From the NCBI RefSeq assembly GCF_000250635.1, contig NC_016940.1:2776001-2840000 (forward strand): 64,000 bases of DNA, written 5' to 3'. Below the pieces are notes generated by a model, which saw only the letters and a program-made list of their open reading frames with translations, was not told where the DNA came from and did no database searches. Positions 57,185-64,000 of this stretch are shown piece by piece; the first letter of the stretch is position 1, and each line of letters starts with the position of its first letter. Both the position numbers and the translations under genes were made by a program. The stretch comes from Saprospira grandis str. Lewin (GTDB lineage Bacteria; Bacteroidota; Bacteroidia; Chitinophagales; Saprospiraceae).

Positions 57185-57466
57185 TCAATCTTCAAATCGA
57201 AGTTGATAGGGCCGTTGCATTTGGGCGGCCAGCTCGCCTAAAGAGAAGGCCCCAAAGAAACGGTAAAACTCTTTGCCCTCAAAAAAAACGAGGAGCAGCG
57301 GGACCGAAAAGGCGTTGTGCTGGGCGGCTCGCTCGGGCTCAGTCATACAATCAATGACCTCTAGTTCCATTTTGGGATAATGCTCGGCCACAAACTCCGA
57401 AAGTTTGGGCAAAAGGGCATGGCAAACCCCACATTGGGGTTGCGTGAAGTAGAGAAATTTATCCAT
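57185..57466 (-). CDS. Thioredoxin-like protein
   Basis: Short thioredoxin-fold protein of 93 residues with a redox pair CGVC (Cys 12 and 15, in FTQPQCGVCHALLPKLSEFV) and the cis-Pro strand VPLLLVFFEGKEFYRF. It is shorter than classic thioredoxin (about 105) and has no export signal, so it is cytoplasmic. Variants with CGVC instead of CGPC are common among thioredoxin-family proteins of unknown partner. The esterase gene lies downstream on the same strand. Confidence 0.85.
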   Translation of the reverse strand: MDKFLYFTQPQCGVCHALLPKLSEFVAEHYPKMELEVIDCMTEPERAAQHNAFSVPLLLVFFEGKEFYRFFGAFSLGELAAQMQRPYQLRFED

Positions 57467-57478
57467 CTTATTGCAGTT

Positions 57479-57516
57479 AAAAAGGGCTGACTCTAAGAAG
57501 AGTCAGCCCTTTTTTG
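57479..57516. terminator. Intrinsic terminator between hydrolase and thioredoxin genes
   Basis: A 15-bp stem AAAAGGGCTGACTCT / AGAGTCAGCCCTTTT with a 4-base loop, A and T runs on both sides. On the minus strand it ends the hydrolase transcript 20 bases after its stop. Confidence 0.88.
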
Positions 57517-57535
57517 AGTCAAAAGACCATCAAAT

Positions 57536-58297
57536 TTAGTTCTGATGGGCCAAAAAAGCACTCAAAATGCGGTTAAACTCATCAGGACGCTCCATCATTG
57601 GGGCATGTCCACATTTATCGATGTAATATAGCTGAGATTTCTCAATTCCTTTGTGAAAATCCTCACCAACAAAAGGGGGCGTAATGCGGTCTTGCTTTCC
57701 CCAAATGAGCAAAGTAGGAACCTTAATATTATGTAGGCGATTTTCTACATTATCACGAATTGCAGAACGAGCACAAGCGACCACGCGAATGGCTTTTTCG
57801 TTATTGTTGACAATCTCGAAAAGGCTGTCTACCAACTCTTTGCTAGCCGTAGCGGGATCGTAGAAGGTATATTCTGCTTTGCGTTCAATAAAAGTATAGC
57901 TTTTCCGCTTGGGAAAGGTGTTGCCCAAAGTGTTCTCAAAAAGTCCAGAGCTACCCGTTAGGATAAGGCTTTTTAGGCGATCTTGCTCTTCTAGGGCCAT
58001 AAATAGGCTGACGTGCCCACCCAAAGAATTGCCCAAAACGTGCATTTTTTCTGTCTCTCCTTTGGCTTCTAAAAATTCGACCACATAATTCTTAAGATAG
58101 CCCACAGAAAGCTCTCTTAGTGGCGCTTCATAGATAGGAAGTACAGGGACCAAAATGCGGTAATCCTTGCGAAAGTGTTCGATAATAGTACCGAAGTTAC
58201 TAAGGGCCCCAAAAAGACCATGCAAAAGCAAAAGGGTTTCCCCTTGCCCTTCTTCTATATATTGGAACTTTCCTAGCTCCTTGACTTTGTAGTCCAT
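57536..58297 (-). CDS. Alpha/beta hydrolase
   Basis: Cytoplasmic alpha/beta-hydrolase of 253 residues. Oxyanion motif LLLHGLFGALSNFGTIIEHF, nucleophile HVLGNSLGGHVSLFMALEEQ (Ser about 92), acid LLIWGKQDRITPPFVGEDFH (about 203) and His KCGHAPMMERPDEF (about 231). The lid lies about residues 125-175. Similar to MhpC/YbfF-like esterases; the G-N-S-L-G-G elbow (Asn instead of His) is a frequent variant. Substrate unknown. Divergent from murF across 208 bases. Confidence 0.88.
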   Translation of the reverse strand: MDYKVKELGKFQYIEEGQGETLLLLHGLFGALSNFGTIIEHFRKDYRILVPVLPIYEAPLRELSVGYLKNYVVEFLEAKGETEKMHVLGNSLGGHVSLFMALEEQDRLKSLILTGSSGLFENTLGNTFPKRKSYTFIERKAEYTFYDPATASKELVDSLFEIVNNNEKAIRVVACARSAIRDNVENRLHNIKVPTLLIWGKQDRITPPFVGEDFHKGIEKSQLYYIDKCGHAPMMERPDEFNRILSAFLAHQN

Positions 58298-58505
58298 AAC
58301 TGAGAAATTCTTATGTTACTGATAATCAATCAAAAAGGCCCTGGAGGGGCCTTAATTGGCCTCAAAAATACATCTTTTAGATTAGTTATGGACCGCAAAC
58401 CCCTATTTTATATTAAAAAACTTTGATTTCTTTTACCTTACTGCAGGAGCACAAGCCTAAAAAAGGCTATTTTCGCCCATCCTTTTATAGACCAAAATTG
58501 ATCTC

Positions 58506-59819
58506 ATGCAGCTTGCTCAAATTTATACTACTTTTTTATCGGCTAAGGGCCTTTGTATCGATAGTCGCCAAGTTCAACCGGGCGATTTGTTTTTTGCCTT
58601 GGGTCAAAAAGATGAAAATGGCCAACACAAAGGCAATGATTTTGCAGAAATGGCCCTGCAAAAAGGAGCCTTGGCCGCTATTATCAATGCCCCGCAGCTA
58701 AAAGCCAAATATGCAGAGGATGAACGCTATATTTTAGTCGAAGATGTGGAAGTTTGTCTACAGCAGCTGGCCCAATATCACCGAAAACAAATCGATATTC
58801 CAGTAATTGCTGTGGTGGGCTCTAATGGCAAAACCACCTGCCGCCAATTACTTTATTTGCTGCTCTCTCAAAATTATGATTGTTGGGCCACCCCCGGCAA
58901 TTTTAATAACCATTTGGGCCTCCCCCTTTCTGTGCTGCAAATTAAAAACGAACATGAGTTGGCCATCCTAGAAATTGGGGCCAATCACCTAGGCGAAACC
59001 GCCGCCCTCTGCGAAATTGCAGCCCCTACTCATGGCCTGATTACTAATCACGGTAAAGACCATTTGGGCGAATATGGCTCGCTGGAAAATATCCAGAAAG
59101 CGAATCATGAGCTCTATGATTATTTGGCCAAAACAAACGGCCAAGCTTTTGTCTATGGTCAAGATCCAGTAATGATGAAGGCCGCCAAACAACTAAAAAA
59201 TCCCATTTTTTACGGCCGCTCTAAGGACTATACGCAGGCAAAAGTGCTCCAAGCTCCCGATCTAAAACTAGAGATCCAATTGGGCAAAAGAAAGTTGTCG
59301 GTAAAGATGAATCTCTTTGGCGAGTTTTGGGCGCCCACCGTCTTGGCCGCCGCCACAATTGCCGATTATTTTGCCCTGCCCGCCGCTGTCATTAAACAGG
59401 CCCTGCAAAGCTATAGCCCGCAATCGCTCCGCTCCGAACGCCGAAACTGGAATAATCAAGCCGTTTTACTCGATTGCTATAATGCAAATCCTAGCAGTAT
59501 GCAGGTCTTTCTGCAGGCCGCTCTAGCCGAGAAATCTGCCCCAAAAGTCTTTGTCCTTGGCGAAATGCTGGAGCTCGGTAACTTTAGCCAAAATGAACAT
59601 CAAACCCTTTTGGACCAACTCGCTAGCGAAAAAAATATTCAGCTTCTCCTCTTTGGCCCTAGCTTTTTGGGCTTGTCGCTGCCTCCTTTCGCCCAACATT
59701 TTGAGCATCTGGACCAACTGCAGCAGGCTTTGCCCACTTCTGCCCACGCCATTTATGTCAAGGGCTCTAGGGGCAACCGCCTAGAACAACTCTTTGAGGA
59801 AGTAAAGGAATTGAATTAG
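58506..59819 (+). CDS. murF: UDP-N-acetylmuramoyl-tripeptide--D-alanyl-D-alanine ligase
   Basis: ATP-dependent ligase that adds D-Ala-D-Ala to the peptidoglycan precursor, in the cytoplasm. 437 residues, normal length. N-terminal domain with GLCIDSRQVQPGDLFFALGQ, then P-loop VVGSNGKTTCRQLLYLLLSQ (about 106-112), the Mur block TPGNFNNHLGLPLSVLQIKN, GANHLGETAALCEIAAPTHG and TNHGKDHLGEYGS, and the C-terminal domain LLDCYNANPSSMQVFLQAAL followed by LGEMLELGNFSQNEH. Not part of a dcw cluster here: neighbours are a hydrolase and clpB. Confidence 0.96.
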   Translation: MQLAQIYTTFLSAKGLCIDSRQVQPGDLFFALGQKDENGQHKGNDFAEMALQKGALAAIINAPQLKAKYAEDERYILVEDVEVCLQQLAQYHRKQIDIPVIAVVGSNGKTTCRQLLYLLLSQNYDCWATPGNFNNHLGLPLSVLQIKNEHELAILEIGANHLGETAALCEIAAPTHGLITNHGKDHLGEYGSLENIQKANHELYDYLAKTNGQAFVYGQDPVMMKAAKQLKNPIFYGRSKDYTQAKVLQAPDLKLEIQLGKRKLSVKMNLFGEFWAPTVLAAATIADYFALPAAVIKQALQSYSPQSLRSERRNWNNQAVLLDCYNANPSSMQVFLQAALAEKSAPKVFVLGEMLELGNFSQNEHQTLLDQLASEKNIQLLLFGPSFLGLSLPPFAQHFEHLDQLQQALPTSAHAIYVKGSRGNRLEQLFEEVKELN

Positions 59820-59833
59820 TCTATTATTTTTTT

Positions 59834-59984
59834 GGGGCTGCCCCGCCCTTCGGGCGGGTCGCTCCCTTCTGGGCTCGCAGGTCTGCTCGGCCCTGCGCAA
59901 AAAAGCGCAAAGCGCTTTTTTGCTGGGTCTGGCCCTTCGGGCCACCCGACAGGCAGCTCAGCCTGCGGCGGCTTCGCCGCCTGT
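59834..59984 (+). repeat. Modular interspersed element, copy 20 (class A)
   Basis: Head GGGGCTGCCCCGCCC with GCCC-TTC-GGGC, core GGGCTCGCAGGTCTGCTCGG, long variable stem GCAAAAAAGCGC-AAA-GCGCTTTTTTGC, GGTCTG with GGCCC-TTC-GGGCC, tail GCAGCTCAGCC, closing GGCGGC-TTC-GCCGCC stem. Starts 14 bases after the murF stop. The long perfect A/T-and-GC stem in the variable slot is unlike any other copy yet fully paired. Confidence 0.87.
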
Positions 59985-60004
59985 AGAACGCAGAAATTTG
60001 GACC

Positions 60005-60039
60005 AAAAAAAAGCGATCCCACTGGGGATCGCTTTTTTA
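60005..60039. terminator. Bidirectional terminator between murF and clpB
   Basis: The stem AAAAAAGCGATCCC / GGGATCGCTTTTTT with a 4-base loop, between convergent genes. Confidence 0.88.
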
Positions 60040-60054
60040 CTTAGCACATAAAGT

Positions 60055-62691
60055 TTAGTCTTCCAACTCTAGCTCTTTCTCTTCTTCTTTTTTAGTAAAC
60101 AAGAGTTTTTCTTGCCCTTTTGGAAGATCGACATAAATGAGGTCGCCAGGCGCAAATTGGCTCGCCAATAGGGCCTTAGACAACTCATTGACCAATTCTC
60201 TTTGGAGTACCCGCTTCATGGGGCGGGCACCAAAGGCGGGCTCATAACCCAAATCGGCTAGGTAGTCAATGGCTGCTTCAGAAAGCTCAATATCAAAGCC
60301 TTGGCCCAACACTCTTTTGCGAATACCTTTCAATAGCAAATAAAGAATCTGCTTGATTTCTTCGCGGTTGAGCATAGTAAACATGACCGTTTCATCAATT
60401 CGGTTGAGAAACTCTGGACGAACATGGTCCTTGAGGCGCTCAATGACTTCCAGTTTGGTCGTTTCAATGATCGCTTGGCGTTTGCTGGCATCTACATGAT
60501 CTAAACCATCAAAATTATCTTGGATCACATCGGCCCCCATATTGGTGGTCATGATGATAATCGTATTCTTAAAGTCCGCTACACGGCCTTTGTTATCGGT
60601 AAGGCGGCCATCATCTAGGACCTGCAACAAAATATTGAAGGTGTCGGGATGGGCCTTCTCAATTTCATCCAGTAGAATGATAGAGTAGGGCTTCTGGCGA
60701 ACCGCATTGGTCAATTGTCCGCCCTCCTCATAGCCTACATAACCGGGAGGTGGTCCCACCAGGCGAGAAACAGCATGTTTCTCCATATACTCCGACATAT
60801 CAAAGCGGGTAATCGCTGTTTCATCATTAAAGAGAAGTTCCGCCAGGGCTTTGGCCAATTCTGTTTTACCGACTCCCGTTGTTCCCATAAAGAGGAAAGA
60901 ACCAATGGGCTTTTTGGCATCTTGTAGGCCCGCACGGCTACGGCGAACTGCATCAGAAACGGCTTGTACGGCCTCTCTTTGGCCAATAATTCGCTTACCA
61001 ATTTCATCTTCTAGGCGAAGCAGCTTCTCTCTTTCGCTTTCGAGCATTTTGGCCACGGGAATACCCGTCCAGCGAGCAACAACCTCAGCAATATCATTAG
61101 CATCTACCTCCCCATCAGTCAGGCGTTTTTCTGGAGAGAGGGTTTCTAGTTGGGCCTCTGCATTGGCCAAGATAGTTTCCTGCTCTTTAATTTTACCATA
61201 TTCCAATTCGGCCACTTTGGCGTAATCGCTATTGCGGCGGGCTTCTTCAGCTTCTAGGCGGTATTTCTCAATTTCAGACTTACAAGACTGAATGATATTG
61301 ATGAGTTCTTTTTCAGATTCCCAGGCGGCTTTTAGGACCGTCAGTTCTTCCGAGATATTGGCAATTTGCTCATTGATGGCATCCAATCGTTTTTGGTCGC
61401 CATCTCGTTTTACGGCCTCTCTTTCAATTTCTAGCTGACGGCCTTTGCGGTCCAATTCATCTAGTTTTTCGGGCATAGAGTTTAGCTCTAAGCGAAGTTT
61501 AGCGGCGGCCTCATCCATCAAATCGATCGCTTTATCGGGTAGGGCACGATCACTAATATAGCGATGAGAAAGTTCTGCCGCAGCAATGAGGGCCCCATCG
61601 AGAATGCGAACTTGGTGGTGGTTTTCGTAGCGCTCTCTGAGTCCGCGCAAAATGGCCACCGTTTCTTCCATAGAAGGCTGGTCGATGACAATTTTCTGGA
61701 ATCGTCTTTCTAGGGCTTTATCCGTTTCAAAGTACTTTTGGTACTCATCTAGGGTAGTGGCACCAATGGCCCGTAGTTCTCCACGGGCAAGGGCGGGCTT
61801 GAGGATATTGGCGGCATCCATGGCGCCTCCACCTCCGCCAGCACCAACCAGCGTATGAATTTCATCAATAAAGAGGATGACATTATTAGAGGTGGTTACT
61901 TCTTTGACCACCGCTTTGAGGCGCTCCTCAAATTCTCCTTTATATTTGGCTCCAGCAACTAGAGCGGCTAGATCGAGGCCAAAAACGGTTTTATCTTTTA
62001 GGTTTTCGGGCACATCATTATTAACGATACGCCAAGCTAGACCTTCTACGATGGCGGTTTTTCCCACACCGGGTTCTCCGATGAGGATGGGGTTGTTCTT
62101 TTTGCGGCGAGAGAGGATATGGAGCAGGCGGCGAATTTCATCATCGCGGCCGATAATGCGGTCCAATTTTCCGTTGCGGCATTGTTCATTATAGTTTACC
62201 CCATATTTGCGGAGGGCATTAAATTCATTTTCGCCACTTTCGCTTTTGACGGTGCGGCCTTTGCGCAATTCCTTAATGGCATCGCCAAGTAGTTTTTCGT
62301 TGGCGCCAAGGCTGCGGAGTAGGCGAGTGGTTTTATCGTCTACGGAGAAAATACCCGCTAAAATCATATCGAGGGCCACAAACTCATCGCCGAAATCGCG
62401 GGCCAGGTTTTGGGCATTTTGGATGGCTAGGCTGGCCTCTTTAGAGAGGTGGCTACCCGAGTTGCTACCATAGACTTTAGGGTAGGTATCCATAATCACC
62501 TCTAGCTTTTGCTTGAGGTCTGTAAGGTTGACGGATAATTTTTTGAGCAGGTAGCCCACTACATTATCATCCACTTCTAACATAGCGGCTAATAAATGGG
62601 CCAATTGAACGTCTTGTTGTTGGCGGCCACGCACGTATTCTTGTGCTTTGAGTACGGCCTGCCGGGCTTTTTCGGTGAATTTATCAAACAT
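60055..62691 (-). CDS. clpB: ATP-dependent disaggregase ClpB
   Basis: Hexameric AAA+ chaperone that rescues aggregated proteins with DnaK; 878 residues, normal length. Begins [20 protein letters not shown] (Clp N-domain, 1-150). NBD1 has Walker [21 protein letters not shown] (about 202-209) and Walker [16 protein letters not shown]. The long M-domain coiled coil lies at about 410-530 ([20 protein letters not shown]). NBD2 has Walker [21 protein letters not shown] (about 601-608), Walker [17 protein letters not shown] and a sensor in [13 protein letters not shown]. The C-terminus is acidic. The M-domain separates it from ClpC. No CIRCE or heat-shock operator was noticed upstream. Confidence 0.96.
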   Translation of the reverse strand: MFDKFTEKARQAVLKAQEYVRGRQQQDVQLAHLLAAMLEVDDNVVGYLLKKLSVNLTDLKQKLEVIMDTYPKVYGSNSGSHLSKEASLAIQNAQNLARDFGDEFVALDMILAGIFSVDDKTTRLLRSLGANEKLLGDAIKELRKGRTVKSESGENEFNALRKYGVNYNEQCRNGKLDRIIGRDDEIRRLLHILSRRKKNNPILIGEPGVGKTAIVEGLAWRIVNNDVPENLKDKTVFGLDLAALVAGAKYKGEFEERLKAVVKEVTTSNNVILFIDEIHTLVGAGGGGGAMDAANILKPALARGELRAIGATTLDEYQKYFETDKALERRFQKIVIDQPSMEETVAILRGLRERYENHHQVRILDGALIAAAELSHRYISDRALPDKAIDLMDEAAAKLRLELNSMPEKLDELDRKGRQLEIEREAVKRDGDQKRLDAINEQIANISEELTVLKAAWESEKELINIIQSCKSEIEKYRLEAEEARRNSDYAKVAELEYGKIKEQETILANAEAQLETLSPEKRLTDGEVDANDIAEVVARWTGIPVAKMLESEREKLLRLEDEIGKRIIGQREAVQAVSDAVRRSRAGLQDAKKPIGSFLFMGTTGVGKTELAKALAELLFNDETAITRFDMSEYMEKHAVSRLVGPPPGYVGYEEGGQLTNAVRQKPYSIILLDEIEKAHPDTFNILLQVLDDGRLTDNKGRVADFKNTIIIMTTNMGADVIQDNFDGLDHVDASKRQAIIETTKLEVIERLKDHVRPEFLNRIDETVMFTMLNREEIKQILYLLLKGIRKRVLGQGFDIELSEAAIDYLADLGYEPAFGARPMKRVLQRELVNELSKALLASQFAPGDLIYVDLPKGQEKLLFTKKEEEKELELED

Positions 62692-62877
62692 AATATATAG
62701 GGCTTATTGATATAGTAGATGGAGATTTATACAATTTGATCTTTTCTTTTCAAAAGCAAATCCAATTCTTGAAGTTAAGGCAAAATGGCAGTTTTCCAAA
62801 GCTTTAGCTGACATTTTGGGTGTTTTCGGTTCCTAATCCGTGACATTTTTTCCGATTGCCGATTTTAGGTCCAATAG

Positions 62878-63031
62878 GCGGCGGCGGAGCCGCCCCCAAG
62901 GCGCGCAGCGCCTCGGCTGAGGGATGGACAGCAGTGGCCGCAGGCCAGACCTAGCGGGCGCAGCCCACGCAGGGCCGAGCGAATAGCGAGCTGCGAAACA
63001 GCCCGACCCGCCTGCAGGGCGGGGCAGCCCC
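62878..63031 (-). repeat. Modular interspersed element, copy 21 (class A)
   Basis: Minus-strand head GGGGCTGCCCCGCCC with GCCC-TGCA-GGGC, core CTCGCTATTCGCTCGGCCCT, variable stem GGGC-TGC-GCCC, GGTCTG with GGCC-TGC-GGCC, tail CATCCCTCAGCC, then AGGCGC-TGC-GCGCCT and GGCGGC-TCC-GCCGCC type stems. Head GGCTG pairs with tail CAGCC. Confidence 0.86.
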
Positions 63032-63087
63032 AAAAAACAGCAGAAAAAAAGCGAATACTACAATAGCTTGCAGCATTCGCTTGGGGT

Positions 63088-64000
63088 TTAATTTTTATAG
63101 TAATTGAGGGCTTCATCGCCCATTTTGGCCATATTATCAATAAAAAAGCGGAGGTCGGCCAGTTGGTCATCGCTCATTCTTTCTTTGGTAAAGATGGGAA
63201 TCCCGCGCCAATTTTTGCCTGATTGATAGCGGTGGGCGGCATAAATAGAGTATTTGGCTTTGCCTTCAAAGTTGGCGGCTAGTCGTTTAAATGTTTTTTG
63301 GCGATTGTCTAGTTTGAATCGGCTATAGCGTTTTTCTTCATGGCAATGCAGGCAGCTTCGCTCATAAATTTTTCGGCCATTGAGAAAGCTATTGCTAGCG
63401 GGAGAGATCATTTGGCGGGCGCGTTCGTCTGGTGGGCGGACCAAATGGGCGGGATAAACCTCCGAGTAATATCGGCGAATGAGGTTTACGGCCCGGGCAT
63501 TACTGCGGTTATTTTTGATAGAATACTCGACCTTTTCCCAATCGGCTTTTTTCATCTCGAGTTCGCCCATTTTCAATTCTAGGGTCCAGAGATAGGCCAA
63601 AATGGCTTCTTTTTCCCAATCTTCCATTTCTCGGCCATCGGCAAAGAGTTGGTTGCAGGCATCCATAGATTTGCGCAGGTCAAAGTGGGCGCCTTTGAGC
63701 AGGTGGGCGTAGGGGCCGTCATAGAGCTTGGCAAAATCATTATTAAAAAAGAAGATGCGGTTAATCATGCCATAAAAACTAGGGCCGGGCAGAAAAGAGA
63801 GCTGGTTAGAGTCTACATATTTTAGGCGTTTTTGAGGATCCAGATTATCCAAACTAGGCTCTTCCCGAACGCTGAGGTGGCAGGAGGCGCAGCTCATTTT
63901 CTTGCTGAGTAGCTCGGTGCTACTACCTTCTTTGGTGGTAAATCCCTGTTCAATCAGTTCTTTTCCTTGCCGAATCGTCAGTTGGTCTTTGGCCTTGGCC
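63088..64000 (-). CDS. Di-heme c-type cytochrome, C-terminal part (runs off window)
   Basis: The frame is open to the right edge, so the true start lies outside; the internal ATG at 63897 is not it, because coding sequence continues upstream (QLTIRQGKELIEQGFTTKEG). Two heme motifs are visible: CASCH just after the internal ATG (SKKMSCASCHLSVREEPSLD) and CLHCH (SFLNGRKIYERSCLHCHEEK). The linker is helical (FADGREMEDWEKEAILAYLW). This order and the RGIPIFTKERMSDDQLADLR ending fit periplasmic two-heme cytochromes such as the thiosulfate-dehydrogenase/SoxA-like group, but no substrate motif is clear. Its Met/His axial ligands cannot be assigned confidently. Confidence 0.75.
   Translation of the reverse strand, partial: AKAKDQLTIRQGKELIEQGFTTKEGSSTELLSKKMSCASCHLSVREEPSLDNLDPQKRLKYVDSNQLSFLPGPSFYGMINRIFFFNNDFAKLYDGPYAHLLKGAHFDLRKSMDACNQLFADGREMEDWEKEAILAYLWTLELKMGELEMKKADWEKVEYSIKNNRSNARAVNLIRRYYSEVYPAHLVRPPDERARQMISPASNSFLNGRKIYERSCLHCHEEKRYSRFKLDNRQKTFKRLAANFEGKAKYSIYAAHRYQSGKNWRGIPIFTKERMSDDQLADLRFFIDNMAKMGDEALNYYKN

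Noticed and set aside
63088-63897. A complete cytochrome gene starting at ATG 63897
   Set aside because: The frame stays open and protein-like to the window edge, so the gene is cut by the window and the internal Met is not the start.

Overview
The window is chromosomal DNA of a Bacteroidota bacterium, most likely a Saprospira-like member of the Saprospiraceae (inference). The reasons are type IX secretion genes (PorP/SprF-like, PorE-like, a C-terminal sorting-domain protein), TonB receptors with carboxypeptidase-regulatory heads, a bacterial GGGP synthase, DUF2480, and promoters of the Bacteroidota form TTTG-N20-TAnnTTTG before both tRNAs and several genes. No phage, plasmid or CRISPR locus is visible. 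One complete insertion sequence is present.

Layout. 1-4 kb: start of a TonB receptor, a MarR-type regulator, tRNA-Ser, rplU-rpmA, a transglycosylase. 4-7.4 kb: a YihY/BrkB membrane protein, a probable small RNA, and a di-heme peroxidase/MbnP-like pair. 7.8-14.9 kb: GGGP synthase, rsgA, DUF2480, a second transglycosylase, yceD-rpmF, dnaB, a lipoprotein. 15-19.1 kb: PorP- and PorE-like genes, with a DUF1573 domain following PorE in the -1 frame after a run of ten A. 19.3-24.3 kb: a run of uncharacterised exported proteins plus an HD hydrolase. 24.6-30.7 kb: tRNA-Ala, a small basic protein, a Wza/Wzz-like polysaccharide export pair, a hydrolase and a membrane protein. 30.8-33.8 kb: a gene-poor repeat zone with short palindromes, a 16-copy 42-bp tandem array, an IS256-family element nested in ends of its own family, and a nested inverted-repeat element. 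33.8-44.6 kb: TauE-like permease, tex, a T9SS cargo, a beta-helix protein, a TonB receptor with two DtxR-like operators, a TerB-like protein. 44.8-64 kb: proS, a Tyr/Asn-rich secreted protein, subtilase, fabH, an NqrM-like protein, a poly-Asp protein, a PD-(D/E)XK nuclease, hydrolases, a thioredoxin, murF, clpB and a c-type cytochrome.

The most striking feature is a modular interspersed element present 21 times, between most genes. Each copy has a head (GGGGC + 2 variable bases), a shared core (near CTCGC...GCTCGGCCCT then GGTCTG), one or more variable hairpins, and a tail. There are three classes. In each, the head can pair with its own tail: GGCTG with CAGCC, GGCCT with AGGCC, GGCCC with GGGCC. 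This holds in 18 of 21 copies. The hairpin between the two core blocks has a different sequence in almost every copy yet stays self-complementary. This looks like a conserved nucleic-acid structure, either an RNA or a mobile single-stranded DNA fold. The head often lies within a few bases of a stop codon, and once shares the last base of it.

All calls come from reading the sequence. No database search or folding program was run, so residue positions are approximate and family names rest on recognised motifs.
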